This document shows, one piece after another, positions 45,589-54,995 of a DNA stretch of 55,000 nt; positions within the stretch are counted from its first letter, which is position 1; each line of letters opens with the position of its first letter. Below the pieces are notes generated by a model that had not been told where the DNA came from, made no database searches, and saw only the letters and a program-made list of their open reading frames with translations. A program made the translations under genes and the position numbers. The stretch lies in NCBI GenBank assembly GCA_024233935.1, contig JACKOY010000012.1, forward strand, positions 1 to 55,000, written 5' to 3'. Origin of the DNA: Spirochaetales bacterium. GTDB taxonomy: Bacteria; Spirochaetota; Leptospiria; Leptospirales; Leptonemataceae.

Positions 45589-46311
45589 TCAGGATTTTCG
45601 GCAACGCAGGATTAAATTTCCAGCCCGCCGGGAGAGCCAGCTCCAGCGCACGAGTGGGTCGAGAGCCGCAAAGCGCGCCGCAAAATTGATGCTTCCGGTC
45701 AGGCGGTAGACCCACGGCGAAAGCACGTGAAAGGCAACCACCCGTTCACGCCGCAGGCCCAGCTCGTCGAGCAGCGAAAAAATTGCCGAACGCGAGTACA
45801 CGTTGATGCGTTCTTCTTCGTAGTTCAGAAAAGTGCTCACAAAGGCCTGATCGGCGCCGCCATGTTTTGTAAACAGGTATTCGGCGCTGTTTGAGATTTC
45901 AAATTCGATCACCAGAATGCCGCCCGGCTTCAACAGGCGCGTCAGTTCTCGAATGGTTTTCATGCCGTCGGCATAGTTCAAAACGGAGCCCACGCACACA
46001 CAGGCGTCAAAGGTTTGGTCGGGTAGCGGAATGGACTCCACGCTGCCCTGGATGTGCTCCGGCAAGTGCTGTATGGTGGCTTCCGCCAGATCGACGTGCA
46101 TCTGTCGGAATTCGGTCAGGCCATGGTCGTTGCCCGAAGAGCCGGCATTCAGGAGATAGGCATTCTCTGGCAGGCCCGCCTCCCGAACCAGCTGGCCCGT
46201 GAAGTGATCGATGCGTTCCTGGGCGTAACGATGCCAGGGGTCTTTCGGTCCACCATATTGATTGTACTTGTCGCGCACATAGTCGGTATAGTTTGAATTG
46301 CCTGCGTCCAT
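45589..46311 (-). CDS. Class I SAM-dependent methyltransferase
   Basis: 240 residues. The methyltransferase fold shows motif I as LLNAGSSGNDHG (a loose form of the Gly-rich loop), an acidic residue after the second strand (VDLAEATIQ), FDACVCVGSVLNY as motif IV, and LLKPGGILVIEFE. The target is unknown. ATG at 46311 begins the protein. It is divergent from the broken GGDEF gene; the two starts are 47 bp apart. Confidence 0.85.
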   Translation of the reverse strand: MDAGNSNYTDYVRDKYNQYGGPKDPWHRYAQERIDHFTGQLVREAGLPENAYLLNAGSSGNDHGLTEFRQMHVDLAEATIQHLPEHIQGSVESIPLPDQTFDACVCVGSVLNYADGMKTIRELTRLLKPGGILVIEFEISNSAEYLFTKHGGADQAFVSTFLNYEEERINVYSRSAIFSLLDELGLRRERVVAFHVLSPWVYRLTGSINFAARFAALDPLVRWSWLSRRAGNLILRCRKS

Positions 46312-46358
46312 TAGATATGACAGCCCCCCGCCGGCCCTGCCAGCGACGGTCTAATCGC

Positions 46359-46776
46359 ATGCGCTTTCTGCTCAGTCTACCACTATCGTGGCCGGTCCCC
46401 TTGCGGTGGCAGCGCGGTTTCGGCCTGCTCCTCTTCGTTCTCCCACTCGCCTGCGCACAAGCTGGGCCTCTGGCGTCCCCGTCCGGCGTTCCGGGGAGCG
46501 CGGAGCTCTCCCTTCTGGAAGACCCCGCCGGCGAGCTCACGATGGACCAGATGCGAACTCCGCGCGTGCATTCGGCGGGCGGTCCAGGAACTCGGAATCA
46601 AGCACCTGTCGGCGCCGCCGCCGTCGGTGATCACCGTGTCGGTCGGGGGAGCGTCTACCGCGTCTGTTGATACACATTCTGCGCGGGACCTTCTGGCCAG
46701 GGCCGACGGCATGCTCTACGAGGCCAAACGGGGCGGACGCAATCGGGTCGAGATAATTCCGGCCCCCGGCGACTGA
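46359..46776 (+). pseudogene. Remnant of a 7TMR-DISM/GGDEF diguanylate cyclase
   Basis: The 5' part (46359 to about 46550) encodes a signal peptide (LLSLPLSWP ... FGLLLFVLPLACAQA) and the beginning of a 7TMR-DISM extracellular domain (LLEDPAGELTMDQM). The 3' part, in another frame from about 46561, is the end of a GGDEF domain: RRAVQELGIKH, VITVSVGG, ARDLLARADGMLYEAKR and GGRNRVEI. The whole sensor, membrane and active-site region between is missing, so a deletion of more than 1 kb plus a frame change destroyed the gene. The bioB start follows 43 nt later. Confidence 0.8.
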
Positions 46777-46819
46777 TATTGGCCTTGCCCAAAATCGCGC
46801 GCCCGGTCGAACTGGATGC

Positions 46820-47899
46820 ATGCATTTGTTTTCGCGCCTTGAGGCCGCCGCGCGGCAAGAACGAGATCTCTCTCTGGAAGATGCCGCAAGCGCTCTGTCG
46901 GCCCCCGATCTGTCGACGGACTCCCTGCTGGAATTGGCCCGAATTCCCCGTGAAAAGCACTACGGTCGCCGCGTTCGTCTACACGTACTGAACAACGTGC
47001 GCAACGGTCACTGTCCGGAAGACTGCGGCTACTGCGCCCAACGCAAGACGGCGGCGCCGGGTTCCATCGCGGACTACGTGGACAAAAGCGTTGAGGAAAT
47101 CCTGGCAGAAGCCAAAGAAGCCTGCAAGAACGGCGCCTTCCGATATTGCCTGGTATCGGCCGGTCGCGGGCCCGGACGGGCCGGCATTGCCCGTTACGCC
47201 AGCATCATTCGGCTTATCAAAGAACGGTATCCGCTGGAGGTCTGCTTGAGCGCCGGCATACTGAAAGACCCGGGACTGGCGCAGGAACTGGCGGAGGCCG
47301 GCCTGGACCGTTACAATCACAACCTGAACACGTCCGAAAATCACTACGGTGAGATTTGCTCCACCCACGAATATGCTGACCGACGGGCGACGCTGTCTAC
47401 CCTGCGTTCTGCCGGTGTGGAATTGTGCAGCGGTGTGATCGTGGGCATGGGGGAAAGCCCACAGGACCTGGCGGATCTGGCGATGACCCTGCGTGCCGAG
47501 CAAACCGCCTCCATTCCCGTGAATTTTTTTCTGCCGGTGCCCGGGCACGCCATCAACGAGGCACACACTCTAACCGCCGACTATTGCCTGCGGGTTCTGG
47601 CCATGTTCCGGCTTGCGAATCCGGAAGCGGAAGTGCGCATGGCGGCCGGCCGCGAAATGCACATCGGAGCAAGCCAGCCCCGGGCGCTTTTAGCAGCGAA
47701 TTCTCTTTTTGTTTCGGGCTATCTAAACGTGCGCGGCTCGGATGCGGCTACCACGGTGCAGATGATTGAACAGGCCGGTTTCGAGGTCGACGCCGCCGCT
47801 TCGGATCTGCCGCGAGGGTTGCCGGAAAAAGGCGAGCCCGATGGCGTGGTCTTAAAGGGCCTGCCCGAACTGCGCCCCTTTCAGCATCAGGGGCCTTAG
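46820..47899 (+). CDS. bioB: Biotin synthase
   Basis: 359 residues. BioB is the radical-SAM enzyme that inserts sulfur into dethiobiotin. The [4Fe-4S] motif CPEDCGYC has cysteines at 65, 69 and 72 after NVRNGH. Further [2Fe-2S] cluster and substrate residues fall in YCLVSAGRGP, EVCLSAG, YNHNLNTS and CSGVIVGMGE, and AAGREMHIG near the C-terminus is typical. The length is normal with a short extra tail. ATG at 46820 (ATG at 46816 is out of frame). It stands alone, after a broken signalling gene. Confidence 0.96.
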   Translation: MHLFSRLEAAARQERDLSLEDAASALSAPDLSTDSLLELARIPREKHYGRRVRLHVLNNVRNGHCPEDCGYCAQRKTAAPGSIADYVDKSVEEILAEAKEACKNGAFRYCLVSAGRGPGRAGIARYASIIRLIKERYPLEVCLSAGILKDPGLAQELAEAGLDRYNHNLNTSENHYGEICSTHEYADRRATLSTLRSAGVELCSGVIVGMGESPQDLADLAMTLRAEQTASIPVNFFLPVPGHAINEAHTLTADYCLRVLAMFRLANPEAEVRMAAGREMHIGASQPRALLAANSLFVSGYLNVRGSDAATTVQMIEQAGFEVDAAASDLPRGLPEKGEPDGVVLKGLPELRPFQHQGP

Positions 47900-47983
47900 C
47901 ATTGTGGCACGCACCTGAAAGCGAAGGGCCGCGGGCCCTGCTTTCCCGAAACGGAGGCCAATCTGGCTGACATCAAAAGTGCT

Positions 47984-48865
47984 GTGCGCGGAGCGCTCGT
48001 CCCCGCCTTGACTCTGCTGGCCGGCGCGGTCTGCGGCTATCTGATCGCGCTTTCCGTACCGCGTGAGGAAACGCTCAGTTTGCGACCCGGAGCGCTTCCG
48101 CTCCAGCAATTCGGTCGTCTGGATCTGGTGATCCTGGCCGGCCAATCGAACATGTCCGGTCGGGGCAGTGCGGGAGTGGCGCCGCCCATAACCCAGGACC
48201 TGCGGGGGCGGGTGTTTATCTTTGGCAACAACTACCGCTGGCAGGAAGCCCGGGAGCCGGTCGATAGTCCGCGCGGACAGGTCGACATGGTATCCGTGGA
48301 CCCGGATGCGGCGGTCGGTCCGGCGCTCTATTTTGCGGCGCATGCCCTGGAACGAGAACCGGACCGGAGGTTTGGTCTTGTACCCTGTGCGCGCGGGGCT
48401 TCTTTGATTGCGGAATGGCAGCGCAATCCGAGCGACGACACGCTGTACGGTTCCTGTCTGAAGCGCGTGCGGGCCGCGAGCACCGCCGGCCGTCCCGCGC
48501 TGTTGCTTTTCTATCAGGGTGAATGGGATGGGCTTGACCCGGATCAGCTGGCGGGCACACCCTTTGCCGGCTTTACCCACGCGTCCGACTGGGGCGACTA
48601 CTTCGTTCGCTTCGCAAACGATTTTCGATCCGACCTGGGTCAGCCCGCGTTACCGATTGTATTTGGAGTGCTGGGCGATCATGCCAACCCGGTGAAGTTT
48701 ACCCGCTGGGCTGAAGTCCAGGAAAGCCAGCGCGCTTTGCGTCTGGAATTCAGCGCGCGCATTGAAACTGCCGGCCTGCCCCTGCGCGATGGCGTGCACT
48801 TTACGGCTGTCGCCCAGGCCGAAATCGGACGGCGTTTTGCGGACGCCTGGCTGGATCAGTTCTAA
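47984..48865 (+). CDS. Membrane-anchored sialate O-acetylesterase-like protein
   Basis: At least 293 residues. One N-terminal membrane or signal helix, then an SGNH/SASA esterase domain: LAGQSNMSG (Ser nucleophile near residue 55), YQGEWDG (YQGESD in most relatives), and DGVHFT with the catalytic Asp-His pair. The family removes O-acetyl groups from sugars. GTG at 47984 has no ribosome site near it; an in-frame CTG at 47963 has GGAGG five bases upstream and may be the real start, adding 7 residues. Confidence 0.82.
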   Translation: MRGALVPALTLLAGAVCGYLIALSVPREETLSLRPGALPLQQFGRLDLVILAGQSNMSGRGSAGVAPPITQDLRGRVFIFGNNYRWQEAREPVDSPRGQVDMVSVDPDAAVGPALYFAAHALEREPDRRFGLVPCARGASLIAEWQRNPSDDTLYGSCLKRVRAASTAGRPALLLFYQGEWDGLDPDQLAGTPFAGFTHASDWGDYFVRFANDFRSDLGQPALPIVFGVLGDHANPVKFTRWAEVQESQRALRLEFSARIETAGLPLRDGVHFTAVAQAEIGRRFADAWLDQF

Positions 48866-48893
48866 ATGCCGGCGCCCGCACGGGCCAGGCTTC

Positions 48894-49376
48894 TCAGGCC
48901 CAGTTCAGGCCAACGCTGTTACGCTCAATCGAGAGGGTGCCGTCGGTTGCAATAAAGCGACTGGCCGCGTCGGCGGGGAAACACAAAAATTCGACCGGGG
49001 CCTTGCGCCGGACTCCACCTAACCGCCGTTCGACGTCGGTCTTCAGCGTGTGCGCGGGTCGGGCCCACTTTGCGATCACCAGATGGGCGCCACGATGGCG
49101 CAGGGCCACCTCGATAATTTTTTTGGTGCGTACCTGCCCGGCTTCTGCCCAGAAAACGATTTCGCCATTTTCCTCGCGCGCCACCAGGTCGGGCCGATAC
49201 CGTTCCCGGACCGAAACTTCAACGCGCAGGTGAGGATACTGCGGTCGGAACAACGCCCAGAGCAAAGCCTTCATCCAGACGTGTTCGGCCTTTTCGAAGC
49301 GCCGCTTCACGAGTACCAGACGTTCGCCGTGGGCCCGAAAGCTCCACTTACGCTGCAAGGGAAGTTCGGCGTCCAT
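48894..49376 (-). CDS. YaeQ-like protein (PD-(D/E)xK fold)
   Basis: 160 residues. The order KRRFEKAEHVWMKALLWALF, ERYRPDLVA, GEIVFWAEAGQVRTKKI and AHLVIAKWA matches the YaeQ family, which has the PD-(D/E)xK nuclease fold; Asp in PDLV and Glu in WAEAG occupy the active-site positions. No nuclease activity is established for the family. ATG at 49376 follows GAGGAAAA. Convergent with the esterase gene (28-nt gap). Confidence 0.7.
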   Translation of the reverse strand: MDAELPLQRKWSFRAHGERLVLVKRRFEKAEHVWMKALLWALFRPQYPHLRVEVSVRERYRPDLVAREENGEIVFWAEAGQVRTKKIIEVALRHRGAHLVIAKWARPAHTLKTDVERRLGGVRRKAPVEFLCFPADAASRFIATDGTLSIERNSVGLNWA

Positions 49377-49527
49377 CCGGTCGTTTTCCTCTTTCGAAGG
49401 GTTCGCGCGAGTCTTTTCCGTATGTCCAACATTTCCAGCGACCTTCGCAAGCGGAGGGCCCGTCTAACCAACGTTCCCTTGTAGGGAGTCGCTCTCCAAA
49501 AACAAAGTTCGGTTGCTGCCAGGATCC

Positions 49528-50424
49528 ATGGCCAATATGATCGATCGTTCCGACGTGCACTATAATAGAAAGAATCGGTTCGCACTCCTGAGTGTCGTAG
49601 GTCTCGCTCTTGTTCTTATGGCCCTGAGCCCCGGGGCGGAATCGGGGCAGCTGATTGTTGTTCGCGAACGGGGACACTGGCTCCGGGTCGCTCCCGATTT
49701 TGAACGGCCAGTTCTGCGCTGGTTGGCTTACGGAACTCGCCTGCGCATTGTTGAGGATCGGCGCACGCCGGGCGCGGCAGCCTGGGTGCGCGTCGTTTCC
49801 AATGAGGGCGAGTCCGGCTGGACCATCTACGGTCCGGAGTTGATGTATCCGTACGACGCCACTGCATCCCGCCACTACAATGCCGATCGCAGTTTGTACT
49901 TCACAGAGCCCACCCGCGAGTGTGTCGATTCGTATGGTCAGGTATTCTGTTATACTTTGATCTTTGATGCGGCCGGCGTGCTACGCGGCCAGTTTCGAGA
50001 GTCGTTGCCCATACGCTGGATTGACGACAAAGCGATCCTGGCGACGTACGAAGTGGGTGATTGCGGCGGATCGACCCTCGAGCACAGGAGCTACCAAATA
50101 GGAAGATCTGACTTCCAGCTGCTCTGGTCGTGGGATAGCGTCGACACCTGCGGCGAGGATGCGACGCCGCCAACGTACGTGCTCCGGCATGTGGTTTGCG
50201 TGGCCGGGACATGCACGCTTTTCGAGCCTCATGCGCGTGACGGCCTGCTGCGTGTGTTTCGCGCGACGCGGACCGACTCCGGATTCACTCGGGGTGCTGC
50301 GCTTCCGGCGATACCATTTCACGGGGGGTTTGATGTCGTTTCTGAATACCCGTTCCCGCGCATCATGATCGACGGAGTCGAGTACAGGCAAGGTTCCGGG
50401 GGCACTTTCGCGCCGGTGCCATGA
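49528..50424 (+). CDS. Exported SH3-like protein
   Basis: 298 residues. A signal or anchor helix (FALLSVVGLALVLMALSPGA) is followed by one SH3b-like domain (about 40-105: WLRVAPDFERPVLRWLAYGTRLRI). The rest, with paired cysteines (ECVDSYGQVFC, VCVAGTC), is unrecognised and probably disulfide-bonded. It is similar in plan to the larger SH3 protein at 9098-10576. ATG at 49528 has CAGGA upstream. Confidence 0.65.
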   Translation: MANMIDRSDVHYNRKNRFALLSVVGLALVLMALSPGAESGQLIVVRERGHWLRVAPDFERPVLRWLAYGTRLRIVEDRRTPGAAAWVRVVSNEGESGWTIYGPELMYPYDATASRHYNADRSLYFTEPTRECVDSYGQVFCYTLIFDAAGVLRGQFRESLPIRWIDDKAILATYEVGDCGGSTLEHRSYQIGRSDFQLLWSWDSVDTCGEDATPPTYVLRHVVCVAGTCTLFEPHARDGLLRVFRATRTDSGFTRGAALPAIPFHGGFDVVSEYPFPRIMIDGVEYRQGSGGTFAPVP

Positions 50425-50495
50425 CGATGCGCTCAGCCTTTCCTGACTGATTCGGATTCTAATTGCGCTCTTGCGCCGGCAGGTTTTTTGACCCG

Positions 50496-51989
50496 ATGGA
50501 TCTGAATATTTTCGGCTTTCATTTGCTGGGCAACGAGCGGACCGCATTGTGGACCACACCCTCCGATGACGAGCCACCGTTTCTGTTCCCGTCCGGCTTT
50601 CATTGGGGCAGCGCGGTCGCGGCCCAGCACGTGGAACACAACCAGCCCAGTGACTGGACGGCGTTTGAGCAGCGGGCGGCGCGTGAGAACCTGAGTCGTG
50701 GCAAACCGGGCACCGCTGAACCAGGGCACATTCGGAACTGGACCGCCTGGCCGGAAGACATCCGCACAAAAAAGACCGACTTTGACAGGCAGTATGCGTC
50801 CGATTTTGCGCTGCTGCGGGAAATGGGTCACAACAGTTTTCGGTTTTCTTTCGATTGGGCCCGCATTTTCCCGGAGCCTTCCAATACACCCGACGCGGCC
50901 GGCATTGAGTTCTATCACGCAGTGCTCAAATCCATGCAGGAGAATGGGCTTACGCCCTTCGGCACGCTGTTTCATTTCGCGACCCCGCAATGGTTCTGGG
51001 AAGTAAAGGACGGCAAACGCGGTTGGGAACGCAGCGACGCCATGGAGCACTGGGGACGCTTTGTAGGAGTCATCGCCAGAGAATTTGGCGGCCAGGTACA
51101 GGACTGGTGCACTCTGAACGAACCGTTCGTGTATTTGTTTAATGGCTATATCGAAGGCATCTTTCCGCCCCTGGAACGTCGTTCCGGTTTGCCCGAAATC
51201 ATTGAGCCGATGGTGGCCCTTCTGAAAGCGCACGCCCTCGCTTACGATATTTTGCACGAGGACGCACGTCGGCGTGGCCAGCAAACAATGGTGGGCATCA
51301 CAAAGCACACACGCGCGTTTGAACCGCTGCACAACTGGTCTTTGCCCGATCGCCACCTGGCTGCGTTGACCGAAGCGACTTTCCTGTGGGCCTTTCTCGA
51401 TGCGATACACACCGGGATTCTAAATATTCCGGCGATCTTCTTCTCGCGCCATGTCCCCGGCCTGCGCGGCAAGCAGGACTACGTCGGGATCAACTACTAC
51501 GGCCGCTTTTATGTTCAGTTCAATCTGCTGAACCCGGCATCGCCCACCATTCACATGCACGACCCGGACGATCGTTCAGAGGTGAAAAGCGATTTAGAGT
51601 GGGCTATCTATCCGCACGGATTCTATCATGTATTGACCGAAGCCGCGCGGCGCTATCGTAAACCGATCTTTGTGCTTGAGAACGGCATCGCTGACGGCGA
51701 AGCCAATGACCGCAGGCGTCAGCAATTTTTGGTCACGCACCTTTACGAGATGTGGCTTGCCATGCGTCGCGGCGACGCAGACATCCGCGGCTACATGCAC
51801 TGGTCTACGATGGACAACTTCGAATGGGCCGAAGGCTTCGAGCCAAAATTCGGGCTGATCGAGATTGATTACCGAAACAATTTTGCCCGCAAGCCCAGGC
51901 CCAGTGCCGCACTCTACTCGCAGATCATCTCGGGAAACGGCATATCGGCCGAGAACTGGAATCGGTATCGGCACAAAGAACTGCGCTGA
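50496..51989 (+). CDS. Glycoside hydrolase family 1
   Basis: 497 residues, a GH1 TIM barrel. The acid/base Glu is in WCTLNEP and the nucleophile Glu in FVLENG; other GH1 signatures are NSFRFSFDWARIFP, GLTPFGTLFHFATP, YVGINYYGRFY and DNFEWAEGF. These enzymes cut beta-glucosides or beta-galactosides with retention. No signal peptide is seen, so it is cytoplasmic. The N-terminal 35 residues before the barrel are atypical. ATG at 50496 is the best start; no sugar transporter is nearby. Confidence 0.93.
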   Translation: MDLNIFGFHLLGNERTALWTTPSDDEPPFLFPSGFHWGSAVAAQHVEHNQPSDWTAFEQRAARENLSRGKPGTAEPGHIRNWTAWPEDIRTKKTDFDRQYASDFALLREMGHNSFRFSFDWARIFPEPSNTPDAAGIEFYHAVLKSMQENGLTPFGTLFHFATPQWFWEVKDGKRGWERSDAMEHWGRFVGVIAREFGGQVQDWCTLNEPFVYLFNGYIEGIFPPLERRSGLPEIIEPMVALLKAHALAYDILHEDARRRGQQTMVGITKHTRAFEPLHNWSLPDRHLAALTEATFLWAFLDAIHTGILNIPAIFFSRHVPGLRGKQDYVGINYYGRFYVQFNLLNPASPTIHMHDPDDRSEVKSDLEWAIYPHGFYHVLTEAARRYRKPIFVLENGIADGEANDRRRQQFLVTHLYEMWLAMRRGDADIRGYMHWSTMDNFEWAEGFEPKFGLIEIDYRNNFARKPRPSAALYSQIISGNGISAENWNRYRHKELR

Positions 51990-52296
51990 AGCCGTCGGAA
52001 CTGCGTGTCTGCGGGTGTTCAGCCGATTCAAGGCAAATAGGGGCATCCGCATCCAGAGCCCGTCGTCATCGCACGGTGCTATAAATACTTGACTGATGCT
52101 CAACGAGGCATCAGAAATGTTCTGCAAGCGGGTTGTCCGCCGGGAATTTGGCTCCAGCTCACAGGGCACGCCCCGCTCCTCGTAGGAGTTTGTCGCCGAT
52201 CCCCAAAGAAGGGCGCCCTGTTGCGGCAGATAGGTGGCGCTCTCAGGACCATACGTATATGGCACGCGCACCGCTGCCCGATTTTGCCGAATAATC
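51990..52296. other. Intergenic region, nothing recognised
   Basis: 307 nt between the GH1 gene and the LamG lipoprotein gene. It holds no supported gene; an antisense frame that crosses it also covers the GH1 3' end and has no family resemblance. Short AT-rich words near 52080-52090 (TATAAATACTTGA) could be promoter parts. Confidence 0.5.
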
Positions 52297-53253
52297 ATGC
52301 TTGCGATCGTCTGGCTCCCGAACTGCCAGGATGCGCCCTGCGCTACGGGCGATGGCGCTTGCGATCTCTCGCTCACAGTCTTGCTGTACCACGATTTCTC
52401 AAGACCGCCAGATAGAATCGACGGACTGGGTTTCTGGATTGAAGGGGACCGCCTTTCACTTCCAGACGGGTCTCTGGTTTCGAACTGGCCGGACCTTTCG
52501 AGCAACGGATTTGACGCCACTCAGCCAACCATGGCCGAGCAGCCAACGTACAATGCGACGCTCTTTGGCAGTCGTGGCGGTGTCACATTCAACAACGCGG
52601 CCGATCCCGGTACCAACTTGATTTTAGGTTCCAACTACCTTTTCAGCAATGCGGAAGGAATGACTATCGTCGGCGTCGCGCGTAGCGATACCGAGGACTC
52701 CAACGTGAAATACCTCCTGGACTTCGGGAAGAATGGCATGGGGGGCTACGGAATGATGTACTCATCAAATAGCGATGGAGTAAACGTGAATCTGGTGGGC
52801 TACACCCCGGTGGACGCGGGTGGCGCTTCCACATCAACAGCCGCGCAGATCAGTACCAGCGCGAGTTCCATTTTTATGATGGTGGTTAAGTGGCAGCCGG
52901 CTTCCGAGAGTGGGCAGACTTTGTATCTGAACGGCTCTCCGGTGGCTCAGGGATCGGTGAGCCTGACGCAAATTACATCGGATGAGATTTGCCGCTCCCC
53001 GACCCGCGGTGGTGGCAGTGCATTACCCCTGCCGCCGTCCGGCACGACCTGCTCGGGAGGCAATTTTTCGTACGGCCCCGTGACGATTGGCGGACAGAGC
53101 AAGCGCAGCGCGGAAGCCGGTCGTTTCTTTGTTGGTGACATAGCCATGGTCGCCTGGTTTGCAAACGCTTTGACCGATACGGAGCGGCGCGGCCTGGAAT
53201 GCTACCTTTCGCTGAAATATAACATTGCCGTGCCGCAGCTCTGCATACTGTGA
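52297..53253 (+). CDS. LamG/concanavalin-like lipoprotein
   Basis: 318 residues. A short lipoprotein signal ends at the lipobox LPNC, followed by a Cys-spaced linker (CQDAPCATGDGAC) that is a hallmark of Leptospira LamG lipoproteins, and a LamG_3/concanavalin-like fold (about 55-305) with FWIEGDRL, WPDLSSNGFDATQ, MTIVGVARS, LYLNGSPVAQG and FFVGDIAMVAWF. Such proteins are surface-exposed and of unknown ligand. ATG at 52297 gives a short signal of ten residues; this fits loosely, and a longer start at 52234 cannot be excluded. Confidence 0.8.
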   Translation: MLAIVWLPNCQDAPCATGDGACDLSLTVLLYHDFSRPPDRIDGLGFWIEGDRLSLPDGSLVSNWPDLSSNGFDATQPTMAEQPTYNATLFGSRGGVTFNNAADPGTNLILGSNYLFSNAEGMTIVGVARSDTEDSNVKYLLDFGKNGMGGYGMMYSSNSDGVNVNLVGYTPVDAGGASTSTAAQISTSASSIFMMVVKWQPASESGQTLYLNGSPVAQGSVSLTQITSDEICRSPTRGGGSALPLPPSGTTCSGGNFSYGPVTIGGQSKRSAEAGRFFVGDIAMVAWFANALTDTERRGLECYLSLKYNIAVPQLCIL

Positions 53254-53350
53254 TCTGAATCGCTGTTAGTTTGAATCCGTTCGGTGCTCCAGTCGGCTCT
53301 CATGCCGCTGTCCTGCTTGACAGGAGCGAACGCAGTGTCGGCCATGTGCG

Positions 53351-54316
53351 ATGGCTCGAAAGCGCTCTTCCAGATCGCCCGGCAAGTTTACCGAGTACGT
53401 ATTCTTGCGTTTCGTGGCTTTCGGTCTGCTTCTGATTCCATTTCGCCTGCGCGCGTTTTTACTTGAGCGCCTGGCTTTGATACTGGGGCGCCTCTCAAGC
53501 AATGCGCGCACTCGCGTTGCACAGAATATCAAGCAGGCCTTTCCAGAGAAGTCCACGGAATGGCACGAGCAGATCGCGCGGCAGAACTTCCTGAATCTGG
53601 GGCGTATGGCGGCTGAGTTTTTGCAGGGGCCGCGCATCAATGATCGTTTCTTTAAGAAGTGGTTCGTGCTCAAGCCCGATGCAAAGACCCATAAGCGGTG
53701 TTATGATGGCGGCGGAATTCTCGTGCTCGGGCATTTGGGCAACTGGGAGTGGAAAGGAGTCGCCATCACCCGGACCGGTTCGCGTGACCTGTATGTCCTG
53801 GCCAAGCGTCAGGGAAATTTCTGGTCCAACAAATGGATTGAAGACACGCGCGGGAAACAGAATATCAAACTCCTGTACACCGATGAAAGCCCGCGCGCCA
53901 TCTTCCGCCTTCTGAAAGAAAAAGCTCTGATCGGTTTTATTTCCGATCAGGATGCCGGCAAGAGTGGCGAGTTTGTGCCTTTCCTGGGGCGCCTGGCATC
54001 GACCTACCAGGGGCCGGCCCTCTTCGCACGTAAAGCGGACGTACCGCTCTACTTTCTGTGGTCGTACCATGACGAGAAGCGTCGTCTGGTGTACGAACTT
54101 CAGGAGTTTCCACGACCAAACCTGGATCCGCGCGCGGATCCTGAAGCCTGGGACCGCGCGTTTACGATTTCCTGGGTAAAGTTGCTCGAAGAAAAGATCC
54201 GCCTGCACCCTGGCGACTACTACTGGATTCATCGCCGCTGGCACACTCAGCCCGCAGATCCGGCTGCGATCTGGAAAAGCTGGAATCTACCGATGCCGGC
54301 TCCTGTGCAGGATTGA
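53351..54316 (+). CDS. LpxL/HtrB-family acyltransferase
   Basis: 321 residues. Lysophospholipid or lipid A late acyltransferase family: a single N-terminal membrane helix (about 15-35), the catalytic HLGNWE (His128, Glu133), and later DQDAGKSGEFVPFLG and WIHRRW. In spirochaetes the product may be an acylated lipid A or another lipid, and the assignment to LpxL is by family only. ATG at 53351. The final segment has an ordinary length for the family. Confidence 0.88.
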   Translation: MARKRSSRSPGKFTEYVFLRFVAFGLLLIPFRLRAFLLERLALILGRLSSNARTRVAQNIKQAFPEKSTEWHEQIARQNFLNLGRMAAEFLQGPRINDRFFKKWFVLKPDAKTHKRCYDGGGILVLGHLGNWEWKGVAITRTGSRDLYVLAKRQGNFWSNKWIEDTRGKQNIKLLYTDESPRAIFRLLKEKALIGFISDQDAGKSGEFVPFLGRLASTYQGPALFARKADVPLYFLWSYHDEKRRLVYELQEFPRPNLDPRADPEAWDRAFTISWVKLLEEKIRLHPGDYYWIHRRWHTQPADPAAIWKSWNLPMPAPVQD

Positions 54317-54434
54317 AGCGTCGAAAGATGGGCAACGGTCCCGCATCACGGGATGTCGCGCTCCGAAAACCCGGCAATGCACAGCACGGTTTTTGCCTGG
54401 ATCGAATCGCGCCGTGTTCAATCCCTGGAACAAT

Positions 54435-54821
54435 ATGAAGAACGCCGGTATGTTGCTTTCGATTGATTCTCTGGCCGGTTTGTCGGCCGGCATAGTAACG
54501 CTTTCACTCTCGTCGATACTGGCGCACTGGTACGGCTGGCCGATGGCTTTCGTTTTGTTCGTGGGTTGGGTGAACATCGGCTACGGTTGCTACTCCGGTG
54601 TCCTTGCGATTCTGTTTCGCAAAAGGCAGATGCTGGCCCGTTCGGCGATCATAGCACTCGTGCTTGAAAACAGTCTCTGGGCCGGGCAGTGTTTGACCCA
54701 GGTCTGGTGGCGACAGGAAAGCGCGACCGTGCTCGGCCTCGGGATCCTGGCATTTGAAGCGCTGTTTGTGCTGGGCCTCGCCTATCTCGAAGCCCGCATC
54801 ATTTTACCGCACGCGAAATAG
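54435..54821 (+). CDS. Four-helix membrane protein, function unknown
   Basis: 128 residues with four hydrophobic helices. No family is recognised. ATG at 54435 (MKNAGMLLSIDSLAG) immediately precedes the first helix; a longer frame to 54393 would overlap no gene but has no ribosome site. It follows the acyltransferase after 118 nt on the same strand. Confidence 0.6.
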   Translation: MKNAGMLLSIDSLAGLSAGIVTLSLSSILAHWYGWPMAFVLFVGWVNIGYGCYSGVLAILFRKRQMLARSAIIALVLENSLWAGQCLTQVWWRQESATVLGLGILAFEALFVLGLAYLEARIILPHAK

Positions 54822-54917
54822 CGCCGGGATCGTCGCGTAGCGCAAAAGGCAAACTCCGGTGGCGATTCTTGTTGCCGGCGCCCTGCCGCGGCCTACCCTT
54901 TGTGAGAATGTCACGCC

Positions 54918-54995
54918 TTGCGCTTCCTTGCACTTGCCGAACGCGCACCCGACACATTGCGTGCCTACCAGATCGACTACGAAAGCTACTCCTAA
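54918..54995 (+). pseudogene. Possible tyrosine-recombinase N-terminal fragment
   Basis: A 25-codon frame from TTG (54918) to TAA (54993-54995) reads FLALAERAPDTLRAYQIDY, which has the look of the first helix of a phage-integrase N-terminal (SAM-like) domain (xRApxTxRAYxxD). It stops early. The window ends five bases later, so the rest cannot be judged; it may be a decayed integrase or a chance match. Confidence 0.3.

Noticed and set aside
51594..52520. 308-codon antisense frame over the GH1 3' end and LamG 5' end
   Set aside because: It covers a well-supported GH1 domain, has no family resemblance and reads as the shadow of high-GC coding sequence.
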